From Ephemerocybe angulata (taxonomy: Eukaryota > Basidiomycota > Agaricomycetes > Agaricales > Psathyrellaceae), in NCBI GenBank assembly GCA_013368325.1, contig JAACJK010000066.1, positions 1 to 64,000 of the forward strand: a stretch of 64,000 nucleotides of DNA, given 5' to 3'. Of this stretch, positions 23,018 to 32,902 are shown piece by piece (the first letter of the stretch is position 1; every line of letters starts with the position of its first letter). The notes beneath the pieces were generated by a model that made no database searches, was not told the DNA's origin, and was given only the letters and a program-made list of their open reading frames with translations. Both the position numbers and the translations under genes were made by a program.

Positions 23018-23671
23018 TGTTAGGAACGGCAGTAATGGCATTCCGCTGTTACGCGTGTAGTGAAGGTTCTCCGCTGCGATGTATGGGATGCTTAGGAGTT
23101 CCGGTCCTGGGAGGAGTATGTCGACTTTGCATTTTTTGCGTGGTCCTACACGGTACCACAGAACCTTGAAGGTATCGTGCGGATTGCGGGCGGGGACGAG
23201 GTAGAAGTTCGAGTTTCTCCCCACGATGAGGCGTTTGATGACTTCGGTGTCGAAGTGTTCATCGTCCATTACAACGAGATCTACGTCCTGTGTTGAATCC
23301 AGTTAGCCAACCAATCCACGTTGGAGAGCTCAGCGATTACGTTGGGCACCCTGTTGCGCATCCCATAGTACCAACACGCTGCACTTCCGAACAAGCAGCA
23401 TGTGAAGCCGAGTTCCTGAACGACTTCAACTGCTGCTTTAGCGACACGCGTTATCTCGCTGCTCTGAAGTGGTTCTTGGGGCATGCTGGGAGTGAACAAG
23501 GGAAGATTATCGCTATCACCCCATTTATAAGGTGAGAACTGCGCATGGTCCCATGACACCCATCTAACCTTAAACGTCTTCTTACACTAGGAATACAATA
23601 CACTCTATGTACGACCTGACGTCCATTAGTTTACGTGACACATGGAAGCGTTGAATGGGGACGCACAAATG

Positions 23672-24811
23672 CTACTGTTTGGGTTTTCGTTCCCTTATCT
23701 TACTGACATTGTTCCGTGCGGCAGCATCCCGAAGCATCTCCCCCTCCTTCCTCCACTCCTTCTTCTCGTGCGCATCGTAAATGTCCTTGTAGTCCACCCA
23801 CCGCTCTTGAATGTCCCGCACATCGCTCCCCGGATCGCGCAGAGGGCCGGCCGCGGTCGAGAAGAGTCCCATCATATTTGGGCGACTGGATGGGGGAGCA
23901 TTCGACTCGTCGATGGTGCCAGGAGGGGCGGGGGCGTCCGGGGGTGGGACGAAGACATATCCGTTGGCCCGATCGATGGCGCGCATGAGGTGCATCATCG
24001 AGGTCTTGTCTTCGACAGCCAGGGTCTCGAATCCCACCAGGCTATAGTCTTCGACGAGCGAGATCATGGCCATGTTGAGTGCGGCGTATTTGGGAGGGAG
24101 GGAGGCGTTGAGTGAGTTTTCGAGGTAGGAAAGGTCTTGAACTTCGGTGTAAAAGTCCAGATTGAATTCTATGGGGGTGTTAGATTGAGCTTCCAGACGT
24201 ACGGTCCACTCACCCAGCTCTCCGTACTGAGAAAGAAGGTCGATCTTGGAGAGTACGTTGATATGTGGTAGTTCGAGATGCAGCATTGCTCTCAACGAGA
24301 GGAGAAGCACAGAGATGTATTTTGAGGCATCCGTGATGTAATGCGCGTCGCAGAGGTGAACTGCAGCTAACTGAATCGTTATCGCGAGTGTAGCTAGACA
24401 ATGGCAGTGAAAACGCACCCTGAATTCTGACTTGGTCAGCTTATTCATGATATGCTTGACGCTGTCGTGGTTAGTACTCAGTTCGACCTGGCCGGGGAGA
24501 TCGAACAGGACGTAAACGTCCGATCCTAGCTCCTTCAAACGTTCCTCAAGCCAGTCGAAGTTGGCTTCGAGGTACTCCATGCAGTACAGCATCCCCCCAT
24601 TGGGCCCAAGACCGTGCGCTTCCATTACACTTTCCAAGGTAATCAAGGATGAAATGTCGACTGCACAAGGGTACGGAATGTTGTCGTTTGCAGGATCCAG
24701 GTTCACGACAGCGACCGGACGGTTCAGGGCAGTGAATAGTTGGTATTTGCCATAGCAGTATGTCGACTTTCCGCTTCCAGGAGCTCCGCAAACGACTTCA
24801 CCGAATGGCAT
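23672..24811 (-). CDS. GPN-loop GTPase 2 (GPN2)
   Basis: Three exons (24419-24811, 24214-24370, 23672-24168) give 348 residues, the usual size for the family. Both introns (48 and 45 nt) happen to be in frame and stop-free, so they are easily misread as coding. Motifs in order are the P-loop GAPGSGKST (residues ~9-17), the GPN loop (GLGPNGG), G3 DLPGQVEL and SKID as the G4 equivalent. EFNLDFYTEVQDLSYL follows the second splice, and a C-terminal acidic/basic helix ends in KIRERKPKQ. GPN GTPases act as dimers in the cytoplasm in assembly and nuclear import of RNA polymerase II. This is a conserved single-copy-type gene; nothing in it looks damaged. Confidence 0.95.
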   Translation of the reverse strand: MPFGEVVCGAPGSGKSTYCYGKYQLFTALNRPVAVVNLDPANDNIPYPCAVDISSLITLESVMEAHGLGPNGGMLYCMEYLEANFDWLEERLKELGSDVYVLFDLPGQVELSTNHDSVKHIMNKLTKSEFRVRFHCHCLATLAITIQLAAVHLCDAHYITDASKYISVLLLSLRAMLHLELPHINVLSKIDLLSQYGELGEWTVRLEAQSNTPIEFNLDFYTEVQDLSYLENSLNASLPPKYAALNMAMISLVEDYSLVGFETLAVEDKTSMMHLMRAIDRANGYVFVPPPDAPAPPGTIDESNAPPSSRPNMMGLFSTAAGPLRDPGSDVRDIQERWVDYKDIYDAHEKKEWRKEGEMLRDAAARNNVSKIRERKPKQ

Positions 24812-25067
24812 GGTCTGGCGAGATGGTGGTTGAGGTGAAACCCTGCAATCAAACAAATCTGGGCGCTTAAATGATTTAAGCTCCGATAGAAATTATATAT
24901 ATTCGTCTTTTCTTGTGACTTCTTGACCAATTTACGAGAAGGAATTAATGTTTTCAAGGGAATAGTAGAGGCAAGATTGAAAGAAATATCGATACTACTA
25001 TATACTGGATGTGCACGACGCCTAGGTTAAAACTGTCCAAATATCGGGGACAGGAGGGGAGGTCGTA

Positions 25068-28000
25068 TTATCCTTCATCCACCGGTGGAGATGGGTCAAA
25101 CAAACGCGGGTTTGACGTCCTTTGGCAAGCATTCAAGGCCCTTTTCCACAGGTCGCTACCTTGGATGAGAGTCGACTCATTCCCCACGATGATCAATGCG
25201 ATCCGTGCTCGGGTCCACATAACATTCAGCCTGCGATGGTCCTCCAAGAACCCTATCTCTCCATCTGCATTGCTCCGAACCGTCGAGAAGATGATGATAT
25301 CGCTCTCTCGCCCCTGGAAGGAGTCCACTGTCGCGACTGGAATGGATGAAGGCACGCGGCTCTTGATCTTTTGAATCTGACCACGGTATGGGGAAAGGAT
25401 GGTTATAGAAGGGGTAGCATTGGACGTTGGCGCATCCTCCAGAGGTCGCAGGAGCTCTACAACTTTTAAAACGACACGACCTGGCCGTCGTTGGTCTTGG
25501 ACCGACCACCGAAGTCCTCTTCATCTGGACATTGGATGAATACAGTCGGAACAATTGATCCATCGCGGACGGGCCAAGGGAACGCCAGCCCCTTCAGGAC
25601 CTCCAGCTTACTTTCGTTGCTCTCCGAGGTTCGCAATCGTCCCTGGTAAAATTCTTGCGATGGGAAGGCGTTGAGGGCTTCCGGAGAGCGATATTGAACA
25701 TCCAACATCGTCTTCTTCAACCCGGGAACATCCTCTTGTGCGTATAGCCTCTCAAGCAGCGAAACGTCGGCTTCGAGAGCCATTCCCATCTTCCGCACCA
25801 TCGGCCTTAGCTGGACGCTGTACTTGGATTTAGTAGCGATCCTTTGCAAACTGGGGCCGTAATAGACTCACTGATCCCCAACCATTATGCCTTTCTTGAT
25901 CCCTTTGACGAAGGGTATGAGAGCGCACGGCTCGGTGATCTGGGACGCTTCGTCGATGATGGCAATGTCGAAGTTGAACTTTCGCAATATCCCAAGACCA
26001 GCACCTGCGCACGTCGAAAAGACGAGAACTGCTTTCTTCACCCGCTCCATGGCCTTTTTCTGCAACTTCTTGTTTTGATTCAGGTCGCCGCCCAGACGGT
26101 CGTTCAAGGTGTACTGATGCAGATCTTCGTTAACCTTGAGTTGATCTGTGGCCACTCGGAGTATCTCATCCTCAGACACAAGTTTATCTTGAGCATTGAC
26201 GCGAATGAACCGCTCGAGAACGTTGTCGACGGCTGTGCGGAAGTTAGTTTGAGTATTCTCGTACACAATTCTCAATTTCCTATGGTAAGAGACTGACCAT
26301 TATGCGTAGAAGCTGTCATGAGAATTCGGGGACGCTTGCCCTTATCAAAAGACATGAGGATGCTACGAAGAATCTGGACGACCACAGTCGTCTTTCCAGT
26401 ACCTTTAAGTATACGAACGGATTAGCTATGTTCCTGAAATAGTGGATGTGTCCAAGCTCACCAGGCGGGCCCCATATAAGCGAAAGTCGTGCGTCCCAAG
26501 AACCAATGGCGAGCATCTGGCTATCATTCAGTGTAACGTCAGATGGTACGACGACCTCGTGGCCCTCATCGAATTCGAACCCTTCTACGTCCTCGTCATC
26601 TGAGCTGTCGACATCCTCCTCTCCATCGGACCCGATAACCTTCTCCCGTTCCTTCCCTTTGCGCGCTCTCGGTGCTTCATCAGTCTCCTCACCATCGTCC
26701 GAGACAGATTCTGGGTGCGTTCGTTGGGAGTCATCCCCTGTGACGAGATCGTAGAAGCGACAGCAGGTCCATTTTTCAGTCATGAGAGTTTTGAGGGCAT
26801 CAAGCATCGCTTGCGATGTCGCTACACGGTCGTCATTAGAATGGAGGTAAGGGAGGGTTCAAGGCATCAGACTCACCAATACTACCTGCAGAGTACACAA
26901 GCCAGTCCATATGGTTCAACTCCGGAGGCGCGGGTTGCATGAGTTTGAAACGATACTCCCCTCTGTTGGCTACGATAACTTGGCCATCGAGTACCGGCGT
27001 GTTGATGAACTGGTTATCAGGCTTCGAAGTGGCCTTGAATCGGACATGGGAGTGAAGCCGGATCGAGTGCTTGGCGTCAACGCGAATATCGCCTTTGATT
27101 GCGTACGGAGACTCGGATGTAGATGCAAAGAACAGCGTAACCTGGGCAGGAGGTACAGCCTGTTTCGCTCTCGGGCGGCCGTCCTCGTTACATGGGCATT
27201 CGTCGGAAGCTTCTTCTGCACGATCGAAGACAATGTTTAGGGCGTGCTTGTGTACGTAAACGATTTCGTTGGGAAGGGGTTGGGGGAGGTAATTCAACCT
27301 GCTTTCGTGAAGAACCAGGAGCGCCTCTTGAACGAGAGTCTTGGCCCGAACTGAAAGTGAGGTAGTCATGACGAGGTCCATGTAATCGGCAAGCCTGATG
27401 CTCGCTATCGAGCCAGCTACCTTTTCGAGAGCAACCAGAGCAGCGATACCGGTGTCGTTCGCGGACCGTACGATGGCCTGGACAATGTTGAGGGTTAGGT
27501 CCCACTCCAACGATGCGATCTCTGGATGTAGATAGAGCTCATCCGTCGGAGGAAAGCATCTCAGAAGTACGAAAACGAGAGCGGGGGAGCGCTGCAGCCA
27601 TTTAGCAAGGAATTCTGGTTCAGGAAGCTCTCCCGATAGGGAGTGCTGAAAAACCAAGAATAGCTCGTCATCGGCGTGGTAAGCGATGCAGAACTCGAGG
27701 ATACCATCGAAATCGTCGATGGAAGCGTTGACTAAGGGTCGTTCGATGGTGTTCTCGGTGTGCTGCTTTCGCAGCTTTCCAGGAGGCAGGACGAGGTCCT
27801 TAAGGTCGGGGTAGAAAACGTCTTTGATGATACCCAGGAGTCTACGTTTCTGTCTCCATTCCTCCCTGAGCCTATGATTCTCCTCCTCGGAGATCTCCTC
27901 GCCCTCAGGCTCTGCAAACGGGGGATCCCAGTCCACATCTCGAATGTTGTTCAATCGATATGGGACCGCTTTCCTGGGAAACCGGCGAAGCTGCTCCTCT

Positions 28001-31000
28001 GTAGGGACGCTGAGAAAGGCACCCTCAGTATACCGCCGATAAATCGACTAGAATAACTCACTGGTTATACCACATATCGAAAAGCTGTTGAGCTACGCGA
28101 TCCTGGTTTGAGACGACGTGAAGTTCGATGTTCATCACTGCCGTGCGGTTGATTCTGCCAATTTGCTGAAAAGACGGGTCTTAGGTTAGTTATCGAAGGT
28201 GTGATTATCCCTGTCAAATCGGGGCATACCCTTTGTACAGTACCAGATATCTTCTGGAGAGCGATGCTGGTAACCACCTCCGATTGAAGTCCTTCTGGAG
28301 AACGCCTGATGAAGATGAAGGTATCGCCGCGGTGCTTGTTGTATAATTCCATCTTTCCGAAGCTGCAGTGCAGCTTATATCCTTTCGTGCATGGTTTCTG
28401 GTGTGGCAGGGTCGCCCCGGACTCGGAGAGAAAGGACACGACGACGACATTGTCGTTTACTTCTGGGTCTTCATCCCAGGGAATATCGCCACGCATGAAG
28501 ATCCCAACGGCGAACCTCTGATCAGTCTTTATGAAGAGCTAAGTATCAGCGACCGCCGAAAGCTAGAAGTTATGGAAAGGAAGACGCACCCGAATCAATA
28601 AGAGCTTCCTTGTATAGCTCTGTGTTGCTCGCCGAAGGTACTCGAAGAAGGTAGCTTGGCTGTGGACCGTCGACGAGTAGAGCTTTTGCAAGGAAAAGGA
28701 CGAGTCGAGTCCTTGAATCGAAAGATCAGTCGAGGAAAGTATGTCGGACTGAAAGAGGGAGTTCCAGATGTACGGGTAATCGATGCGAGATAGATAGAGG
28801 GTAGATGACATGACGTGTTTCTCCATGGCACCCAACGCCGATACATCGAGCTCGGGGAGGAAAGGGAGCAAATCAAACTTGTGCTTCCGAGAGAACCGTA
28901 GGGCGAGGTCGAAGATCTCGTACTCCGACAAAGCATTCAGCACGTTTTTGCTCTTGAGGAACATCTCCAGAAGCACTTTAGGGTCCTCAACCTCCACCTG
29001 TTGCATTATCGATATGTTTGACCGTTCCTCGAGAAACTTCGCTTCAAAGGCTTCTTCCTGCTCGCGAAGCAGGTCGATTATGAAGGGACTCGAGGGTTCG
29101 GGAGGATGCTTCAACCGCTCTGGCATTGCGATGACGGCGCCATCAACGGATTGAGAATGCAAGGCGTTGAGTTCCTGACATTCTGCGCAGAGGGCACCTT
29201 CGGGGCTTGCTATGGCCCATTTATTATGAAGAGCAGAAACACGGGCCACGCCAGAGCTAGGGAGACGTTCAGTGCGTTGATTAGTCGACAGATATGATCA
29301 TAAGAAGAGGAGTACAAACGTGTTGTATGATGCGAAGTAGGTTGCCAAATCCATCCGAGTGACAACCCTGGCCTTTCGTTCCCTATTCGGAGGGTAATCG
29401 TATGGCTATAGGGGCGTCACGGTGTGTCAGTGGTTAAACTCAGGCTTGATCTCAGCCCAACCTACCTCCAAAGTTCTCGTCGGGACAATATCCGGATCCC
29501 AGCAGACGAAGAACTCATCGCCTAGTAAGGACGTCAGCGGTGAACGCTATGAAACCAATCTATCCCATACCGTCGAGATCACCGCCACTCGTCATCGAAG
29601 GTGCAGGTTTGTGACCTGGCTTGGCCACTGAAGCGAAGACAATGCAATCCACGAGATGGGATAACTCGTCTCTGGCAACCGCGCGTAGCTTCAAAACGTC
29701 GCCTGGTTCGTTGAGGTTTGAATACTGGCAAGGCCACACTTGGAGTTACAATAGCAGAGACGTACCTGGATGGAGGCAGGGGTTCCGAACAACCAACACG
29801 TCGCCGTGAATCGGTGTCGACGGCCCCCGTCTAGCAGTTGTGATACGGATGTGAACTTGGCCCTCCTTAAGCACCTGCAGGGGATCGCATACGCCGTAAA
29901 GCCTTCGCGACTGGTGGATGAGCATGCGCGTTTTGAACTTCTTCGTCTCTTTATCGTGGTGCCTACTCAGTTCGTCCACCTGTAGCTTCTTGATTTCGCG
30001 AATATGCTGATCCGTTAGTCCATCCAAGAAAACCTGTTCCGCAAGCGTATACTTGTCTGTCGAAGAAAGGAAGTCTATCGCAGATGTCACGTTCAGCGTC
30101 GCATCTTGAATCCAATCGAAGTATGCCTGCTGCTTGGCTAAGAACTTGTCGTTGGTGACACCGAGGCTAGAGATGAGGACGACGATGTCGTTGTTGAGGC
30201 GACCGAATGAGTACGGTTTGGAATATCCGACGACTGAGAAGCTATTGTCTCCAACAGCTTTGAATTTCTTCATGCTCGCACGAAACTCGGCCAGGTGGAT
30301 GTGTTCCGTGACGCCGTCACGCATAACGTTCTCAGCGTCCATCTTCGGATGAAGCATCAGAACACCTTTGTACCCTAGGTAGCTTCAAAGGAGTCAGCGA
30401 TTTGGACTGCAGAGATTCCTCAACAACCATACCGAATCTGGACGACGGTGGGTGTGTATCGCGTCCCACGAAAGACGACCTTTTTCTTCTTCGCTACCGT
30501 TATGGCCAGTCTTTTGCTCATCAGACCGCAACCATCGGAGAACACTTCGTCCCCTATCTCAATGTCTGGTATGTCGGCGATGAACTTTGGGTCGAGCTGG
30601 AGATCGACTTGGGCTGATGAGAAGAGGAGTCCAATTCGTTTTGCGCCTGCGATAGAATGAGGTGTGTAGACGATATTGAGAAGAGTGTTCCGACGTACGT
30701 TTCGAAACGTTCATGATTCGACCGTAGTCTCCGAGCGCGTAGATACGTGCATCGAGTTCTTGATCTGAATTAGCCTCCCTCAGATAGCATGATCGTTCGC
30801 GCTGTAAAGATACGTGAGTGGATTAATTGCATCGAGTGGGAGAGACGGGAACGTGCCAGCTGGCTATTACTATGATGGTAGAATCGATATTGCACGCCAT
30901 TGAGCCAGAGGCCGGCCTTGAAAAGGCGAGTGAGGTATTCCGTGACGATCCGAGGTGGATGGTCAGGGAACCTAAACGTGCGTCTGACTCCCAAAAGGAT

Positions 31001-31318
31001 GAATTTGGTGGGGTCATCGGAATGCAGAATGCGGTTGGAGGATATCTTGTCTGTGTCGAGAACGATTCCAGCGTCAGAGAATGTCACCTTGAGCACCCTC
31101 TCGCGTCGCTGAGCGGGGGCCATATACTGGGTGGGGACGGTGAATTTCCATTCCTCATCGGTGGTAGTAGGATGCTCTCGCAGAACGAGTGCCTTCAACT
31201 TCATCTTTCTCTCGATGCTGCTGGGCGACAGAGAGCGGCGATCTGTGCAGCAGAGTCGATCGATAAGGTGGAGGAAGAGAGACCGTGAGATGGGCGCTAT
31301 TGTGGCGCCCATAGACAT
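25068..31318 (-). CDS. RNA-dependent RNA polymerase - SF1 helicase fusion
   Basis: Fifteen exons run from ATG 31,318 (30857-31318, 30699-30801, 30433-30646, 29766-30382, 29571-29702, 29466-29521, 29320-29405, 28590-29256, 28230-28538, 28062-28165, 26877-28009, 26462-26821, 26298-26402, 25872-26232, 25068-25817). Phases match at every junction. RdRP part, residues ~60-600: GVQYRFYHHSNSQL, EVFSDGCGLMS, YTPTVVQIR, YKGVLML, GDVLVVRNPCLHPGDVL, the catalytic DLDGD split by an intron, and the end block ALHNKWAIA...AVDG-like. Helicase part, ~1,380-1,819: GPPGTGKT, TASTHNAVDN, DEASQ, GDHVQLRP, VDSFQGRES, and NVMWTRA as motif VI. Exon 8 is one open frame crossing the RdRP end into the linker, so no stop separates the two. 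The first intron is GC-AG. Exons total 5,459 nt, one short of 1,820 codons, reflecting a one-base shift near 25,468. Likely role: dsRNA synthesis in RNA silencing. Confidence 0.88.
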
Positions 31319-31381
31319 ATATATAAGACGGGTGCAGGATTACGCAACTCCACAGCGTTCCCATTGCTTCCCTCTCGCAGC
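31319..31381. promoter_or_regulatory. 63-bp bidirectional intergenic region
   Basis: Only 63 bp separate the start codons of the minus-strand RdRP-helicase gene (31,318) and the plus-strand P-loop gene (31,382). Any promoter must be shared or lie within the genes. A TATAAG-like string (ATATAAGACG) sits at its left edge. If the RdRP start is further downstream (for example the Met in ERKMKLKALV near 31,205), the spacer is longer. Confidence 0.4.
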
Positions 31382-32009
31382 ATGAAGAAAGCTATCTATA
31401 TCATCGGTCCTTCTGTAAGTCAAAGGCGAACACTTATACCAGAGACTTTATCTGACTATGGCCCAGTCCACTGGCAAGACGACACTCTGCGAGGTCCTCG
31501 CTAAGCGATTGGGCCTCGAGAGCGCCGCCTACGTCAGGGAGGTAGCCCGTCGTATCATGCGCGAGAGGGGGTATAGCAGAAATACCATCGCAGACTTGCA
31601 GATGCAGCTCGACATCATGGAAGGGCATATCGAAGACGAAGAAAGAGCGATCGAAGCTGCAAACTTGGTCCTGTGCGATAGGTCGGCGATAGACCCAATT
31701 GTCTACGCCATCTTGACGGCGCCGTCAGCTGACGTTGCAAAGCAGCGCCAATCTACACTTTTCAGCCACCCAGCGTTCGAGAGAGCACTTCATCGCTATC
31801 GCGAGAGCGCATCCATATTCATCCTCCTAGCTCCCGTCAAGAGCTGGGTGGTTGACGATGGCGTGCGCTCCATCGAGAACCAAGAGAAATGCTCGGAAAT
31901 TTTCATCCAGGTCTTGAGGGACTTAGGTATACCGTACCGGGTTTTGGGCTCGGATTGCCAGAGCGTCTACGAGAGGATGGTTTTGACTCTTGGGCAAGCC
32001 TATTCTTAA
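31382..32009 (+). CDS. AAA_28/NadR-like P-loop NTPase
   Basis: Two exons (31382-31414, 31467-32009) give 191 residues. The Walker A motif is assembled across the intron: IIGPS joins STGKTTLCE to give GPSSTGKTT at residues ~9-17. The 52-nt intron therefore has to be removed for activity. LVLCDRSAIDPIVYA is a Walker-B-like/lid segment, and VREVARRIM and NQEKCSEIF helices follow. The family comprises small cytosolic ATPase/kinase-like proteins related to the NadR nucleoside-kinase domain; the substrate here is unknown. It is divergently paired with the RdRP-helicase gene. Confidence 0.85.
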
Positions 32010-32490
32010 CCTACATACAGTTTTTTGAGGTCTATCGTCGGTACCGTCGAATGGGGAAACGAACTTACCTTCCATTTTCATCAGTTTACACTTGTAATTG
32101 GCTTTGATTCGCCCATTTTGCTTGGGGGAGACTGTCAGTATGGATTTTCAATGTTTCTCGATAGATTCCTGGGCCTCTTGAACGCTTGAGCCTCAAGCTT
32201 CAAGAGGAAGAACTTAAAAGAGGAGAAGACGAAATCAACATCTGCTAGCGCAAAAATTATAAGCAATTTGTAATGTTCCCACGAATTGCCAACAAGGCCG
32301 TTACGGTTTTGCGTTCGAACAACGATGTTCACGGAGGTTGGAATAACATATGTTCCAAGCCAATCGCACTCAGGCTTTTAACATCGCACCTGCCGTCCTA
32401 ATGCCCTCCACGCTTCCTGAGTTGAAACGGCTTCACTCTGCACATCGAATTGCTCCACTACTAGTAACGGCTTCTGCACTTCGAGATGAT
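32010..32490. other. Spacer left of KDZ element 2
   Basis: No ORF of note. It contains the 3' UTR of the P-loop gene and then unique DNA up to the transposon's target duplication. Confidence 0.5.
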
Positions 32491-32498
32491 CTTCTTGG
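32491..32498. repeat. KDZ element 2 target-site duplication, left
   Basis: CTTCTTGG directly abuts the terminal inverted repeat and is repeated exactly at 41492-41499 after the right end. Confidence 0.95.
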
Positions 32499-32812
32499 CA
32501 CCTGGGCATCACTGATCGGCCGCGCATGGTGCTTGTGATAGGCCCCGGCTATCGCATGCATGGTTGCATGGATTGCGGCTATCCCCCACACTGCCAGTAA
32601 TTCCCGTCGATAATTCAGATTTGGAATAGTGGGGACTTTGGGAAATAAGGCATGAGGGGCTCTGGATGCTCCGAGGAGGGGCCGATGCCATCATGGCACC
32701 CTCGCGTGACTTCCGCCCCATCCCGACCACACGTGCCATCGCCCGCCATCGCCCGCCTTTTGATGGCTGCCCCTCTGAGTCGTTCTCAACGTCTGCGGCT
32801 GCGCTTTGACCG
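32499..32812 (+). repeat. Left terminal inverted repeat (314 bp)
   Basis: Begins CACCTGGGCATCACTGATCG and matches the reverse complement of 41178-41491 base for base in the comparison I made. It diverges after CGCTTTGACCG. Internal ATGCATG-type palindromes and a GCCATCGCCC direct repeat are present. Confidence 0.95.
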
Positions 32813-32902
32813 GCTAACTCCCAATTCTCAGCACGTATCTGGCCCTTGAGGTATTGCACTTGTATGTAATGCATTCAAGTATCATTAGTTGTAACTAATA
32901 CA

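Larger units (their letters stand above)
21368..23484 (-). pseudogene. Nucleotidyltransferase-fold gene disrupted by a transposon insertion
   Basis: The 5' half starts with ATG at 23,484 (MPQEPLQSSEITRV). It contains the fold's GS motif (CCLFGSAACWYYG) and, across an intron of about 50 nt ending near 23,281, the acidic PNDVDLVV motif. CKVDILLPG and LPLL-type segments lead up to LVLLK. The 3' half (21,625 down to 21,368) resumes as LVLLKLKGWSDHRSDHRERM and continues through an acidic EEEEELWEEW region to GF-stop. The shared LVLLK codons are the duplicated target site on each side of the inserted element. The family is a common but uncharacterised basidiomycete protein with a minimal nucleotidyltransferase-like fold; substrate unknown. 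In this allele translation would run into the insertion and be truncated. Confidence 0.8.

Noticed and set aside
25470..25520. 47-nt intron with donor GTGGTC as the explanation of the helicase frameshift
   Set aside because: Weak donor, and it would delete the GRSKTN segment typical of SF1 helicases; kept as a testable alternative only.
32652..32849. ORF repeated at 41057-41338 as an identical protein
   Set aside because: Both lie in the two copies of the terminal inverted repeat; shadow frames, not a gene pair.
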